Assembly (NCBI GenBank): GCA_033557465.1
Contig: CM066033.1
Coordinates: 590,084,438-590,148,437, forward strand
Length of the DNA stretch: 64,000 nt
Direction of reading: 5' to 3'
Source of the DNA: Ichthyophis bannanicus
Taxonomy: Eukaryota > Chordata > Amphibia > Gymnophiona > Ichthyophiidae
Part shown: positions 21,670 to 32,722 of the stretch, piece after piece
Position numbering within the stretch: the stretch's first letter is position 1
Layout: the number at the start of each line of letters is the position of its first letter
Position numbers and translations under genes: made by a program
Notes under the pieces: generated by a model
Database searches by the model: none
The model's input: the letters and a program-made list of their open reading frames with translations, nothing else
What the model was told of the DNA's origin: nothing

Positions 21670-21760
21670 ATTCCTGCTGTCCCCAGAGAACACCTGTTAC
21701 AGGTGAGCAACTACGCTTTCTCCAGGAACAAGCAGGAGGTCAGTCCTCACATATGGAAAC
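21670..21760 (-). repeat. DIRS A4 internal complementary region
   Basis: Contains CACCTGTTACAGGTG (21691-21705) followed by 'agcaactacgct' and then 'ttctccaggaacaagcagga', i.e. complements of the two element ends fused at about 21717. Confidence 0.85.
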
Positions 21761-21859
21761 ATATGGAACTCCCCAGCTACAGGCTACTGAAAGCCCATAG
21801 CAAAAACAGGGGATCCCTCATGGGGAGCTGTAAGCAGCAGCAACAATTAGCCTGTGTAC

Positions 21860-22564
21860 TGTGATAAGGAAGCTTATCATAGCTCAGGAAGGAGCTATAG
21901 AAAAGGTGAAGTGACTCTGAACAAGCAACCTGTCAGTTCTGGTAGAAATAAGAAAACAGAATTTGCCCATAAAAGACTACCAGTCCCAGAATGCACCAGG
22001 TTTCCAGCAGCCATTAGAGGAGCTGAAGTGGGGAAACGTGTGTTCAATCAGGAGGGCTATGAGGTAATCCCTAAGCACTCATCTCAAAGGGCAGGGCCTG
22101 ATTCAGCACAGCTGCGCTGTGTTAGGGAGGAGCACTCATCTAAGCAGAATAAAGGTAGAGTTTATTCTACAGAGAAGCAGCTTGAGCTTGATCATCTTCA
22201 TCATCAGGAGGATCATCAGAAGCAGAAGCCAAACCGGACGGACAGAGAGGGAAAGAAACCCTTTGGAAGAAAGAGGAGAAAAGCCTTTGAGAGGTCTAGA
22301 AGAGTCCAGAGCAGTACATATACTGGGAGGCATTCCAAGGGCCAGCATACACCATTGGACTGGGGAAAGCCAGAGGAATGGTGCTGCAGAGCTAGGAATC
22401 TCCAGACGGTACCTGTGAGGGAGACGGCTGCACGTGGAAGGGACCCTAAGACCCGTGCCAGAAGGTATGTGAAGAGAGATCCAGTGTCCAGGGATCTGGA
22501 TTGGAAGGCTGGACATAAGAACTGGACTACATACTGGCCAGGCTATATAGAGAGGAACCTCTAA
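21860..22564 (+). pseudogene. LTR-embedded reading frame, copy a (frameshifted)
   Basis: The frame is open from the first LTR base (TGT GAT AAG) for 234 codons and stops at 22564 because of a 1-bp insertion relative to copies b and c. After the insertion the rest of the frame is readable from about 22584 to 22778. The predicted product is very basic in the middle (GKKPFGRKRRKAF) and has no early ATG. I recognise no family. It resembles the situation where a 3'-terminal gene reads into the LTR (as nef or sag do), but homology is not shown. Confidence 0.5.
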
Positions 22565-23406
22565 CAGCAATGGAAGCTCAGGTATGAACACTGATCTATG
22601 CCCTAGCTATAACCTTGAAAGACAGCAGGGAAACAAGTATTCTCCTGAAAGTGCTCCATTGGGAGATTCATCTGTGCCAATCCATGATATTGAACCCATG
22701 CTTGTTGAGGAAGAGGGGGTGATAGCAGATGAAGAATCTGTTTACATGGACTGCTCTCTGTCTAAACTCCTTTGGTGATTTTCTGTTATAAAGTACAGCA
22801 ACCATCACAAAGAAATACAAACTTGTTCTTTAATCTACTCAGAAAAGCTCCTGAGTAGGATTTTTTGCCACGCAGTAGAAAGCAAGCCAGCTAAGGGGTT
22901 TCAGCTGGATAACTGCTAGCAATTGAGCCTTACCTAATTGCTTGTGAGCACTGAGAGAATCACTTCTGAATCCTATGTGGGAAGATATAAGAAGTTAACC
23001 TGAAAAGAACAGTTTTTCTCTTCTTTGTGGCTTTTGGTTTGTTGTTTGATACATGCTAAGAAAATATTAGCTAAGCCTACAGAAAAGACCAGTTTGTTAT
23101 CAACTAGGTCTTATTTCTTTTACTTTGATTGCCTGACAAGTTCAAATGTTGTTTCCTGACTTTGTTTTTCCAAGTTTAACACTGAAAGCAAGTAACCTGA
23201 TTTATGTGCTACCAAGCATATCTGTGTTGGGAGAAATAACCCCATAAATAAATATCTTATTGGCTTTATACTTGAGCACAACTAAATTATTGTGAGCAGC
23301 TGTGTCGGGTGTGAATGGACTGCATTGCCCACAATCCCTTGCAAATCATATTGACATACGCACTTGCCAAGACTGTGAACATTCTCACCCAGGCAGCCGT
23401 CTGACA
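21860..23406 (+). mobile_element. solo LTR, family 1 copy a (inserted in DIRS A4)
   Basis: A 1547-bp unit starts TGTGATAAGG and ends CGTCTGACA, flanked by the 4-bp duplication GTAC (21856-21859, 23407-23410). Copies b (35911-37481) and c (54003-55594) have the same ends with different 4-bp duplications. A TATA-like 'gatataag' (about 22983) and AATAAA (23247-23252) lie in the order expected of U3-R-U5. These features fit an LTR of a retrovirus-like or Gypsy-like element left after LTR-LTR recombination. No internal region is present. Confidence 0.85.
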
Positions 23407-23543
23407 GTACACAGAACACAGTAAGACCCCTGTGTGCAATGAACCAGCACTCTGGTAGCCTGAACACAGAAGGGTCGGAGGGAAGGAGTTGCCTAAACCC
23501 CGAAAAGGTTACGGAGCACAGCCTGGCCGAAGGCACTGTCCTG

Positions 23544-24300
23544 TCAGGACTCCCTTTTCAGGCAGTAATGGGCTGCAAAGGTATGGACTGAAGACCAGGT
23601 GGCAGCCTGACAGATGTCCACCATTGGGACAGAGCGCAAGTTTGCCACCGAGGCCGCCATGGCCCTGACATGGTGCGCCATGACGTGGTCTTCCAGTGGA
23701 AGTTTCGCCTGCCCATAAGCAAGTGCAATACAGTCCACCACCCATGTGGACAGCATCCGCTTGGTCACCGCCTCCCCCAGTCTGCTGGGGTCATAGGGGA
23801 TGAAAAGCTGAGCAGCTTTGCAGTGGCCCTGAGTGCATTGAATACAGAAGGACAAGGCCCTCTTACAATCCAAGGTGTGAAGGACAGTCTCCGCCAGACT
23901 GGAGTGAGGTCTTGAAAAAAAAGGTAGGGAGCATCGCTTCCTGGTTGAAGTGGAAGGACAACAATACCTTCGGCAAGAATTTGGGGTGCGTGCAAAGCAC
24001 CACTCTGTTCTTGTAGAACCTAGTATAGGGCACTTCTGCTACAAGGGCCTGAAGCTCACTAACTCTGCAAGCAGAGGTAAGCACGACCAGGAAAGCCACC
24101 TTCCAAGAGAGGTAGCGAAGGTGGCAGGTAGGCAGAGGCTCAAAGGGCGAGTGAGTGAGCTTCCCCAACACCATGTTGGGGTCCCATTCGATTGCCGGCG
24201 GCCGAACCAGGGGCTTTGAAAAGAGCAGGCCCCGAATGAAAAGTGTCACCAATGGATGGACCGAGAGGGACTTGCCATCCACCGGATGGCAGTGCGCCAC
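23544..24300 (-). pseudogene. DIRS A4 tyrosine recombinase, one frameshift
   Basis: Two overlapping minus-strand frames (24300-23863, 23873-23544) together cover the DIRS YR catalytic domain. FIRGLLFSKPLVRPP and FLVVLTSACRVSELQALV carry the first catalytic Arg; GDxVMAHHVRAMAAS-like sequence (EDHVMAHHVRAMAAS) gives H-x2-R; WSSVHTFAAHYCL gives the nucleophilic Tyr (near 23560). Key residues are all present, so the main lesion is the frameshift near 23865-23870. It would join the circular element DNA to the target without a target-site duplication. Confidence 0.8.
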
Positions 24301-24529
24301 CAGGGCACTGAGGTGCTCTTGGACAGAGTTAGACTTGAGTCCGGACTGAGAAAGGTGAAGAAGTTACTGTAACACCAGAGCCACCAAGCAGGAAAAAGAT
24401 CAGCTTCGTGTTTGGCGCACCAAGCAGAAAACCTGCGCCATTTGAGGGCATAAGCCTTTCTAGCAGAGGCCTTGCAAGAGGCTCACAGAATATCCTCCAC
24501 CTCTATCAGAAGGTTGAAAGGAGCCAGAA

Positions 24530-25423
24530 TCACCCTTTAAGCAGCCACTCTGTCAGCGATAGGGACCCCAGGTTGGGATGAGGAAGAGAGCCCCCCTCCT
24601 GAGATAGGAGTCCTAGGACGGTCCCCAAAAGAATGGAGGCCTCTGCTGTCAACTGTAGAAGCAGAGGGAACCATGGCTGCCTGGGCCACCGAGGAGCTAT
24701 CAGGATGAGCAAGTCCTGTCGCGGAGGGTTCTGAACAAGATCTTGGCGATCAGCGGCATCAGAGGAAAGGCATACATGAGGCCTTCTGACCATCAGATGA
24801 GGAATGCGTCCGCTGCCACCCTGGTGGGGTGGGCTTGCTGGGAGCAGAAGCAGAGCAATTGAAAGATGTCCGGACTGGCGAACAGGTCCATCACGGGTTT
24901 CCCCCTGAGGCAGAAAATCCAACCGGCTACCCTGGGGTCCAGCTGACACTCGTGCGGCTGGAGAACTCTGCTAAGTCTGTCGGCCAACAGGTTGTCCAGG
25001 CCTGGCTGGTATACTGCCCGCAGGAGGATATCCTGTCTGATTGCGTACGAGCAGAGGGTTAGAGCCTCCTGACAAAGGGTCCAGGACCCCATACCCCCCT
25101 ATTTGTTCATGTAGAACATCGCCACCTGGTTGTCCATCTGGAACAAGACCAGCTAGTGACACAGGTGGTGACAGAAGCAACCTTAGGGCAAGGCATATGG
25201 CTTGGAGCTCCAGGAGGTTGATCTACTGGGTGCTCTCGTGTGGTGACCAGTTGCCTTGGGTGCGGAGATCTCCGCAGTGGGCTCCCCAGCCAAGCAGGGA
25301 GGCATCCGTGGTGAGGACCCTCAAGGGGCTTGAAATCTGAAAAGGCAAGCCCGCTTCGAAATACTAGGGCGACTGCCACCAGACCACAGAATCGGCCAAC
25401 TGGCGGGTCACAGAAACTCTGTC
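24530..25423 (-). pseudogene. DIRS A4 RNase H and connection region, frameshifted
   Basis: Minus-strand sequence in three frames. TDASLLGWGAHC near 25290-25320 (first Asp), a LLELQAICLAL block near 25185-25225 (Glu), AVYQPGLDNLLADRLSRVLQ near 24940-25010 (last Asp), then MDLFASPD and the LIAPRWPRQPWFPLL block near 24660-24720. Order and spacing match A1 and A3b. Confidence 0.72.
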
Positions 25424-26424
25424 TCAGAGGTGGCCTATGGCCTGAGACCACTGTCTCGGAGACACCACTGCACCGCCCTCATGCGGAGGCGAGCGTCTTG
25501 GGTGACGTGGACCATGGAGGCCATGCGCCTGAGGAGGTGCAGGAGGAGCCAGGTGGGCACCGAGGGATGGTACTGTACATCCCGAGCTAGAGACCTGAGA
25601 TGATCGGCTCGGTCCCTGGGCATGAAAGCCTTCAAAACAAATAATGTCGATCTTTGTCCCAATGAACTCCAGACATTGTGTCGGGAGGAGGTGAGACTTG
25701 GGGTAGTTTATGACAAAGCCCAAGTGTTGCAGAACCCGAATGGTGCGTGCGATGGCCTGCTGTGCCTCCCCTTATAAGCCAGTCGTCCAGGTACGGAAAG
25801 ACGAAGACCCCCCTGGAGCCAGAGGAAGGCAGCCACGACTGCCAGGCATTTTGTGAAGACTCTTGGGGCAGAGAAGAGGCCAAAGGGGAGCACCCTGTAT
25901 TGGAAGTGCCTGCCCCATACCACGAACCTCAGGTACTGCCTGTGGTTGAGGTGGATGAAGATGTGGGTATAAGCATCCTTGAGATCTCAGGAGCATAACC
26001 AGTCTCCCTGCTGGAGGTATGGAAGCAATGTTCCAAGGAAGAGCATCTTGAACTTCTCCCTCACCAGGAATTTGTTGAGGTTGCGCAGGTCGAGGATGAG
26101 TCTTAGACCCTCTGTCCTCTTTGGCACGCGTAAATACCTGGATTTGAACCCCTTGCCCTTGAGGTGGTGGGGCACCGGTTCCACCTCTTTGTCCTCGAGA
26201 AGACCTGCCAACTCCTTCAGAAGGTGGTCCTGGTGGAAGGGAGACCTGAGGGGCTCTCCTGGGAAATAAGGGGGAGGTGTCCGAGTCAGGTGGAGGAAGT
26301 ACTTCTCCCTGACTACCAGTAGTGCCCAGGAATCGATGGTGATGGTCATCCACCTCTGGGCATAGAAGGCCAGACGCCCCCCTGTGGGTGGCTGATCTCC
26401 TGGGAATAGAGAGGCTATGTTCAA
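25424..26424 (-). pseudogene. DIRS A4 reverse transcriptase, frameshifted
   Basis: From 26424: GGRLAFYAQRWMTI, then KGKGFKSRYLRVPKRTEG, RLILDLRNLNKFLVREKF and a QGDWLCS block. After a frameshift near 25990 come FQYRVLPFGLFSAPRVFTKCL and the catalytic GVFVFPYLDDWLI near 25780-25815, then MGFVINYPKSHLLPTQCLEFIGT at 25723. The YLDD box is intact. At least three frame changes. Upstream it overlaps the gag end region as in A1. Confidence 0.78.
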
Positions 26425-26486
26425 GGAGTCAAAAACTACTCCCTGGCTGGGCTGGAGCCGGTGCCTGGGGTTTTAGAGCTTTTTGC

Positions 26487-28417
26487 TTACGTGGGCCATG
26501 CCCATGTCCCTTGGCCTACTGGGGAAGCCTGATAAGGTGGGTAGTTTCTGTAAGCAGCACCCTTCCTTGGGTAGAAAGGCTTTTTACCCGAGCCCTTCTG
26601 TCGGAGAGGGGCAGAAGTCTTTTTTGAGAGCCTGGTCCTCGTCATAAACTCGGTCTCCAGCTTAGCAGCCCTGTCAGTCATGGGTTTGCCAATGAAGTTC
26701 TCTCCTTGGCAGGGGACAACCACCAATTTGTCCAGAACCCACTGCTCAAGGTCAGATGACTGTAGCCAAGCTTGGCGGCGTGCACCGATGTCAGCACCGA
26801 TGTCAGACTTTGCCTTGTGGTCTTTTTCTGTCATCATGTTTCTATGTTTCTATACTGTTGTAGTTGTTGTTATGGAAGGACAGACTAGATGGGCCTTGTG
26901 GTCTTTTTCTGTCATCATGTTTCTATGTTTCTATACTGTTGTAGTTGTTGTTATGGAAGGACAGACTAGATGGGCCTTGTGGTCTTTTTCTGTCATCATG
27001 TTTCTATGTTTCTATGTTTCTACTAGAGCTGCCAACTCGAACCCGTCATAGGCCGCCTGAGACATGAATTTGGAGCATTCACAGAATGCTCTGGTCAGGT
27101 TCTTGAACCGCTGCAAAGGTTCCTTGGAGAGACCAGCCAAGAACCCGGCGAGTTCCTTCAGTAGGTCTCTTAGGTACATGCCCATGTACAGCTGGTAAGC
27201 CTGGATATGGCCGATGAGCATCGAGCCCTGGTAGCACTTCCTGCCAAGGGCGCCCAGGGTGTGGGCCTCCCTACCAGGGGGCACCGAGGAGTGTGTCTTC
27301 TGACTTTTCAGCTGATGCATGGCCGACTCCACCACCATGGAGTTATGCAGCAGTTGTGACTTCTGGAAGCCCATGCTCTGGTGGACTCGATACATCGAGT
27401 TGAGCCGCTTGCTCATCACCGGCACTGAAGCCAGTGTTTCCCACATTCAGAGCATTAGCCATTCCAGGATGGGAGGAATGGGCACCATAAGCGATTCCCA
27501 CGGAGGGGCCTCATACTGGAGGATTTCCAGTTCATCTCCCCGAGGATCCTCCTCCGACTCAGTCAGGAATGCCAGGGCTTTGGACATGGCCTTGACAAAA
27601 AAAGGACACCCATATTGTCGGTAGGAGACCTCCATCAAGGCTCAGAGATAGGAGAATAGCATTGAGGACTCGTAAGATGCCCCGCAGCCGGTGCCCGGCA
27701 GACTTGCCAGGGATGACCGCGGTCCCACTGACTGGGACTCAGAACGCGACCTCAGCCGAGGATCGGTTCGGCCTCCGGGGAAGTCTTGGACGTCAAAGGC
27801 CTGGTGGTCGGGGCAGATGAACCAGTTGTGCCAGACAACAGCGCCCGCTGCTGGTCCATGAAGTCAGACAAACTGTGCTCCAGGGCCACCATTCTGGACT
27901 CCAAGCCAGAAGGCTCTGCAGCCTTCGGCGCAGGCACCGAGGGACTCTGGCCAGATGCCGGCTCCCCAAAGGGGAATTCTTGACAAGGATAGTCTCTGGG
28001 GACCGAGGCTTGTCCATGGTCGGATCCTTCCAGAGAACCTTCGCAGGCCGCTCCTTCTCCAAAGCTTCGGACAAATGCCTCGGACTGTGGGACTGGGCCC
28101 GGGGAGGTCCAGGGTTGATCGGAACCATCAAAGGACACTGCCTTCGAGGGTTTCTTCTTCTTCCTGGGTTCCCTTGAGAGAGAAGACACCTGACGAGGCT
28201 CGGGTTCTGAGAGTTCCTCAGGCTCTGGGGACTTCATGAAAAACTTATTGTGCTGCTGCTGGTGGCTCTTGAGGGCCTTACTAGACATACTCTTGCAGAG
28301 ACTGCAGGCTGCCGGGTCGTGATCAGGCCCTAGGCAGCGGAGACAGCAGTCGTGTGTGTCGGTCAAGGACATAATTTTGGAGCACTGATCACACTTCTTA
28401 AAGCCATTGGTAGCCAT
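26487..28417 (-). pseudogene. DIRS A4 gag, interrupted by tandem repeat
   Basis: ATG at 28417 (MATNGFKKCDQC). The N-terminal Cys/His cluster is complete: C-x2-C, H-x2-C, C-x2-C-LGPDH, C-x2-C. An acidic/Ser-rich linker follows, then MYRVHQSMGFQK and GREAHTLGALGRKCYQGSMLIG, and YQLYMGMYLRDLLKELAGFLAGL near 27120-27210. The 81-bp tandem repeat (26813-27028) splits the next block; coding resumes with GARRQAWLQSSDLEQWVLDK at about 26780 and a Lys-rich end near 26487. Frameshifts near 27450 and 27640. Confidence 0.75.
26813..27028. repeat. 81-bp tandem repeat, about 2.6 units (CR1-like 3' end)
   Basis: Units start at 26813, 26894 and 26975. Each carries 'ccttgtggtctttttctgtc' and a 'tgtttctatgtttctat' run, which resembles the 3' end and octamer-type tail of CR1-like LINEs; a related single copy lies at 35058-35130 in reverse. 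It interrupts DIRS A4 gag. Confidence 0.9.
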
Positions 28418-28647
28418 GGGGCAAAAAAGTACCTCTGCGAGGTCGAAGACTCTCAAGCTGCCAGTGGGAGAAAAAAGGTGCAAAGACGCCTGGAAAAGAA
28501 AAACTACAAAAATGAACTGAACTCGATGCCGAGGCAATGAGGCCAACAGGTGGGAAGAGTACTGGTATGATACCGGAGGCGAGTATGAGTATCAATTTTA
28601 TCTGGGGACAAAGCAGACATCTGAAGGGCTCTGCGGAAAAAAGGAGA

Positions 28648-28807
28648 CTGAGCAAGATGGCACCCTTGGGCGGGAAGGGGACCGCGCATGCATAGTGGCA
28701 TCTCCCAAAGGCTTTCCTTGAAAGCTGGATGGATGCTTCCGTGAGGGCTCCGTCAGTGCCAACGTCACCCATATGTGAGGACTGACTTCCTGCTTGTTCC
28801 AGGAGAA
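28648..28807 (-). repeat. DIRS A4 5' terminal inverted repeat
   Basis: Inverted match of 21401-21597, lacking the outermost extension found at the 3' end. Ends 'gcttgttccaggagaa'. Confidence 0.88.
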
Positions 28808-29095
28808 GAGGGCTAAACATGCCAGGGAGGTAGAAAGGATAGAGAGGATTAACGAAGATCAACAGAAGGTCCCTGAAAAGACAGCTGGTAGTGGAGCTTC
28901 CGCTTATGACACCAAATGCTTTATGTAATGAAAGCTTTGGGACCAATTTAATTTTTTTTGTTAAGTGCCATCGAGTCAGTGTTGACTCCTGGTGAGCCTC
29001 TGGATAGTTGACCTAAATTTGTTTTGGTCTTCAGTCAAGTGGCTCATTGTTGATAAAGTGATATCCATAGCTGCCGTTATTGTATCGATCCATCG

Positions 29096-30498
29096 GAACA
29101 AAGCGAAGCAGGGATTCATCCTAATATTCTTGGATATCACAATGGCCTTTGACACGGTCAGTCACAAACTCCTACTTGCTCACCTACAACAGATAGATAT
29201 ATAGGACTTGGCACTAGATTGGTACAGATCCTACTTAACAGATCACTAACAACTAGTGCGCTTTGGCACTCAGGAATCAACCCATAGCAGCAGACGCAAG
29301 GAGTTCCACAGGGTTCAATCTCTATCTGCCTTGCTCTTCAACATCTACATCCAGCCAATCTGCTCGATAATCCAATCAAACATATTATACCACATCTATG
29401 CTGAGGATGTACTACTATACACCCCATTTTCCACTGACAGTCAATTACACTAAGATTACAGAATGCTTTAATGCAGTCTCAGACTGGCTGTGTACACACA
29501 ACCTGAGAGTAAACTGCAAAAAGACTGAAGTGCTGTTTATCACAAAGGACCCAACCTTCATCCCTCCTTCTTCTCTACGGGTAAAAGATACAGAGTTGAT
29601 AACGAAGCAAGAAATGCATTACCTAGGAGTCACCCTGGATCAATGACTGAGTATGGAAACACACAAAGAACATTATTAAGGCTGTAATACCACAAAATAA
29701 GGACCCTAAGTCATATGCGTCCACTACTGGAAGCAGCAGATTTCCGCACCATATTCCAGGCACTTATTCTTCCACAGACTATGCAAATATCCTTCTCCAC
29801 GGTCTACCAGGCTGCACACTTCATCCTTTTCAAGTGGCCTTAAACACTGCGGCCCGAACTCTGTATGGAGTCTTCAGATTTGAACAAGTCACCCCCATCT
29901 CAAGACAACTGCATTGCCGCCCAACAATGAGTCGCATAAATTACAGAGCTCTACTGATGACATTTAAAGTACTATATAACCTCTCTGCAACCCTTCTTGC
30001 GGAAATCATACAATGCACACCGAACAGAATGAGAAGGACAAACATGACAAACACACTCACCACCCCTTCAGCAATAAGAGTTCCCAAGCCGCTAAGAACC
30101 AAGCCTTCTCATTATATGTACCAACTCTTTGAAACACCCTCCCTGCCCCGATCCAATCCATCTCCAATCTATCAAACTCCAGGAAAGCAATAAAGAGATA
30201 CATTTGTTCCGACTATACTATGACAATACTCTATAGCAATGATAAAGACTTTGCCTGCTGACAGCCCTTGCTCCGATCACCCTAACTGCTTATGGACTCC
30301 AAACTTGTATCTTGTAACTTCATTTTCCCTGTACTACCCAAGTTTACGCCCCTGTTCAGTGTAATATGCTTATTGTTTATTGTGCAATTTTAGATGTTTA
30401 ATGTAGTGTTCTTTGATGCCTATTCAATGTAAAATGCTTCTGTTCTGTGTAAACTGCACTGATGGCAAAATAGTGCCGTATATCCAATAAATAAATGA
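29096..30498 (+). mobile_element. L2-like LINE nested in BovB 3' UTR/RT border
   Basis: 5'-truncated LINE with RT words GFILIFLDITMAFDTVSHKLLL, an 'ADD-box' reading YAEDVLLYTPF (near 29398-29430; YADD changed to YAED), YLGVTLDQ, and a 3' UTR ending 'gtgccgtatatccaataaat'. It is frameshifted and has several stops, so inactive. It resembles the LINE at 1-1960. About 60 bp of BovB 3' UTR present in the copy at 11130-11190 is missing at the insertion point. Confidence 0.8.
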
Positions 30499-30534
30499 TC
30501 TCTCTTTTCCCATGATGTGTCCAAAATATGAAAG

Positions 30535-31840
30535 TCAAAATCTTGTCATCTGAGCTACTAAAGAAAGCTTAGGTTTGATCTCCTCCAGTACGGACTGGTT
30601 TATTCTTCGGGCAGTCCATGTTATACACAGTATTTGTCGCCAGCACCATAATTCAAAGGCATCAATTTTCTCCTGTTCTATCTCTTTCACTGTCCAACTT
30701 TCACATACATATGACATTATTGAAAATACCACAGCCTGGACAAGCCAAATCTTTGTAGGGAGAGAGACATCTCTGCTCTTGAGAATCTTGTCTAACTCCT
30801 TCATAGCCATTCTGCCAAGAGCAATATGTCATCTGATTTCTTGACTGCTTGTTGCTTCTTTATTGATAGTTGATCCAAGTAGGTTAACGTTGTCAACTAT
30901 TTCAATTTATTCTCCATCAACGATGAACTTATTTAGTTTGCCAGTTGTCAGGATCTTTGTCTTCTTAACGTTAAGGTGCAGACCTACTTTAAGATTAGGT
31001 TCCTTGATCTTGAGAAGCAAATGTTTCAGAATGTCTTCACTTTCAGCCAGTAATGTGGTATCATCAGCATAGCGAAGGTGGTTGATGAGTCTTTCACCAA
31101 TTTTCACACCTCGGTTGCCTTCTCTGACGATTTGTTCTGCATATAAATTAGAGGTAGGGAGAAAGTATGCAGCCTGGTCATACACCTTTATTGATTTTAA
31201 ACCATTCTGTTTCTCCTTGTTCCATTTGAACTGTTGCTCTTGATCGATATAAAGGTTGTGCAAGTTAACTATCGGGTGTTCTGGTATACTCATACTTCTT
31301 AATGTGGCCCAGAGTTTCTCATAGTTTACACAGTCAAAAGCCTTGCTGTGGTTAATAAAACATATATATGGATATCCTTTTAGTATTCTTTTGTCTTTTT
31401 AAGGATCCATCTCACATCCGCAATAATGTCTCTTGTTTCTTGCCCTTTCCATGAACCCTGCTTGCACTTCAGGCAGTTCTCACACTCCAGGTATGGTTGT
31501 AGTCTCTTCTGAATGATCTTGAGTAGAATCTTGCTGGCATGTGGGATCAGAGCGATTGTGTGATAATTTCCACAGTCAGTCGGGTCACCTTTCTTCAGTA
31601 TTGGTATAAACACCGATCTTTTCCAGTCAGTTGGCCATGAATTTGTCTTTGAAATTTCCTGTCAGAGCCTTCTAAGTATGGTAACAGCTTCATCTGACTA
31701 CTGCTTCAATGGGAATGCCATCAATGTCCGGTGCTTTGTTCTTTAATAAGGTTTTCAATGCTGCTTTGACGTCTTTCATCATCAATGGTTCCTGATCATA
31801 AGGTATTGAGGTAGCTGCGCATGAAATGAGAGTCAGAAGT
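30535..31840 (-). pseudogene. RTE-BovB reverse transcriptase
   Basis: Read from 31840: a VKAALKTLLKNKAPDIDGIP block, then IPILKKGDPTDCGNYHTIALI and ETRDIIADVRWIL (31613-31380), then after a gap in frame LINHLRYADDTTLLAESED with YADD at 31060-31071, and the C-terminal SYVCESWTVKEIEQEKIDAFELWCWRxxL pattern (30535-30810). These are hallmark RTE/BovB words as I remember them. Two frame interruptions. It is the 3' half of the inverted copy. Confidence 0.82.
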
Positions 31841-31849
31841 TGCAAAGAT

Positions 31850-32722
31850 GTCTTACATATTGGGACATGGAACATACGAAGCATTAATTAAGGAAAGTCG
31901 GAGGTGGTCAAGAATGAAATGGAATGTGTACAGCTCGATCTGCTGGGAGTCAGTGAACTGAAATAGACTGGCTTTGGGCACTTTGCATCTGATGATCATA
32001 TGGTTTACTATGCTGGAAATGAAAGACAAAGAAGTAATGGTGTTGCATTTATAGATGAGAAGAAACTTGCAAGAACTGTAATGAAATACAGTGCAGTCAG
32101 TGAACGCTTAATTTCTATTCGTCTACAAGGAAAGCCCATCAACACAACTATAATTCTGGTATATGCTCCAACAACAGCTGCAGAAGAGGAAGACACTGAG
32201 TTCTATGAACAAGTACGAGCCAAAACTGACAGAACATGCAAACAGGATATCCTGACAGTCATGGGTGACTGGAACGCAAAAGTTGGCAACAAAGAAGATG
32301 GCAAAGTGGTTGGAAAATATGGACTTGGTAACAAAAACAAAGCTGGAGAAAGACTGATAGAATTCTGCAAGACCAATGATCTATTCTTCTCAAACACCTT
32401 CTTCCAGCAACACAAGCACAGACTATACATGTGGACTTCACCCAATGGATTGTACAGAAATCAAACTGACTACATCTGTGTAAGACAATGATGAAAAAGC
32501 TCTACATCATCAACAAAGACAAAACCTGGGGCTGACTGTTTTACAGATCACCAACTACTAGTATGCAAACTCATGCTAAAGTTGAAAAAAAGCAAGCCAC
32601 TCATCAAAGTAGCAAAATATGACCTTGAGACTATACCACTGGCATTTAAAGACTGCCTAGAAAATCGATTTGTTGCTTTAGATACAAATGACAGAGTTCC
32701 AGAAGAGTTATGGGATAACCGT
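31850..32722 (+). pseudogene. RTE-BovB endonuclease domain, inverted 5' part
   Basis: An AP-type endonuclease is readable at 32000-32491: GNERQRSNGVAFIDEKKLA, a RLQGKPINTTIILVYAPT block, MGDWNAKVG (active-site Asp/Asn strand) and RNQTDYICV. After a frameshift near 32495 the SDH-box region reads GADCFTDHQLL, so the usual Ser-Asp-His is Thr-Asp-His. The linker reaches RVPEELWDN just before the nested LINE. It would nick target DNA. Confidence 0.8.

Larger units (their letters stand above)
21401..28807 (-). mobile_element. DIRS copy A4 with both terminal repeats
   Basis: The most complete A-family DIRS here. On the minus strand: 5' terminal repeat (28648-28807), gag, RT, RNase H, YR, ICR (21670-21760) and 3' terminal repeat (21401-21597). 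Removing the solo LTR (1.55 kb) leaves about 5.9 kb, a normal DIRS size. The ICR joins the complement of the extended 3' end to the complement of the 5' end, which fits the circle-junction model proposed for DIRS. All ORFs are frameshifted. Confidence 0.88.

Noticed and set aside
21854..22564. Host gene starting at 21854
   Set aside because: The sequence repeats at two other loci with target duplications and lies inside an LTR; the apparent start is a GTG in the flank.
26680..27051. Protein with three repeats of an 'ALWSFSVIMFLCFY' segment
   Set aside because: Translation of the 81-bp tandem LINE-tail repeat.
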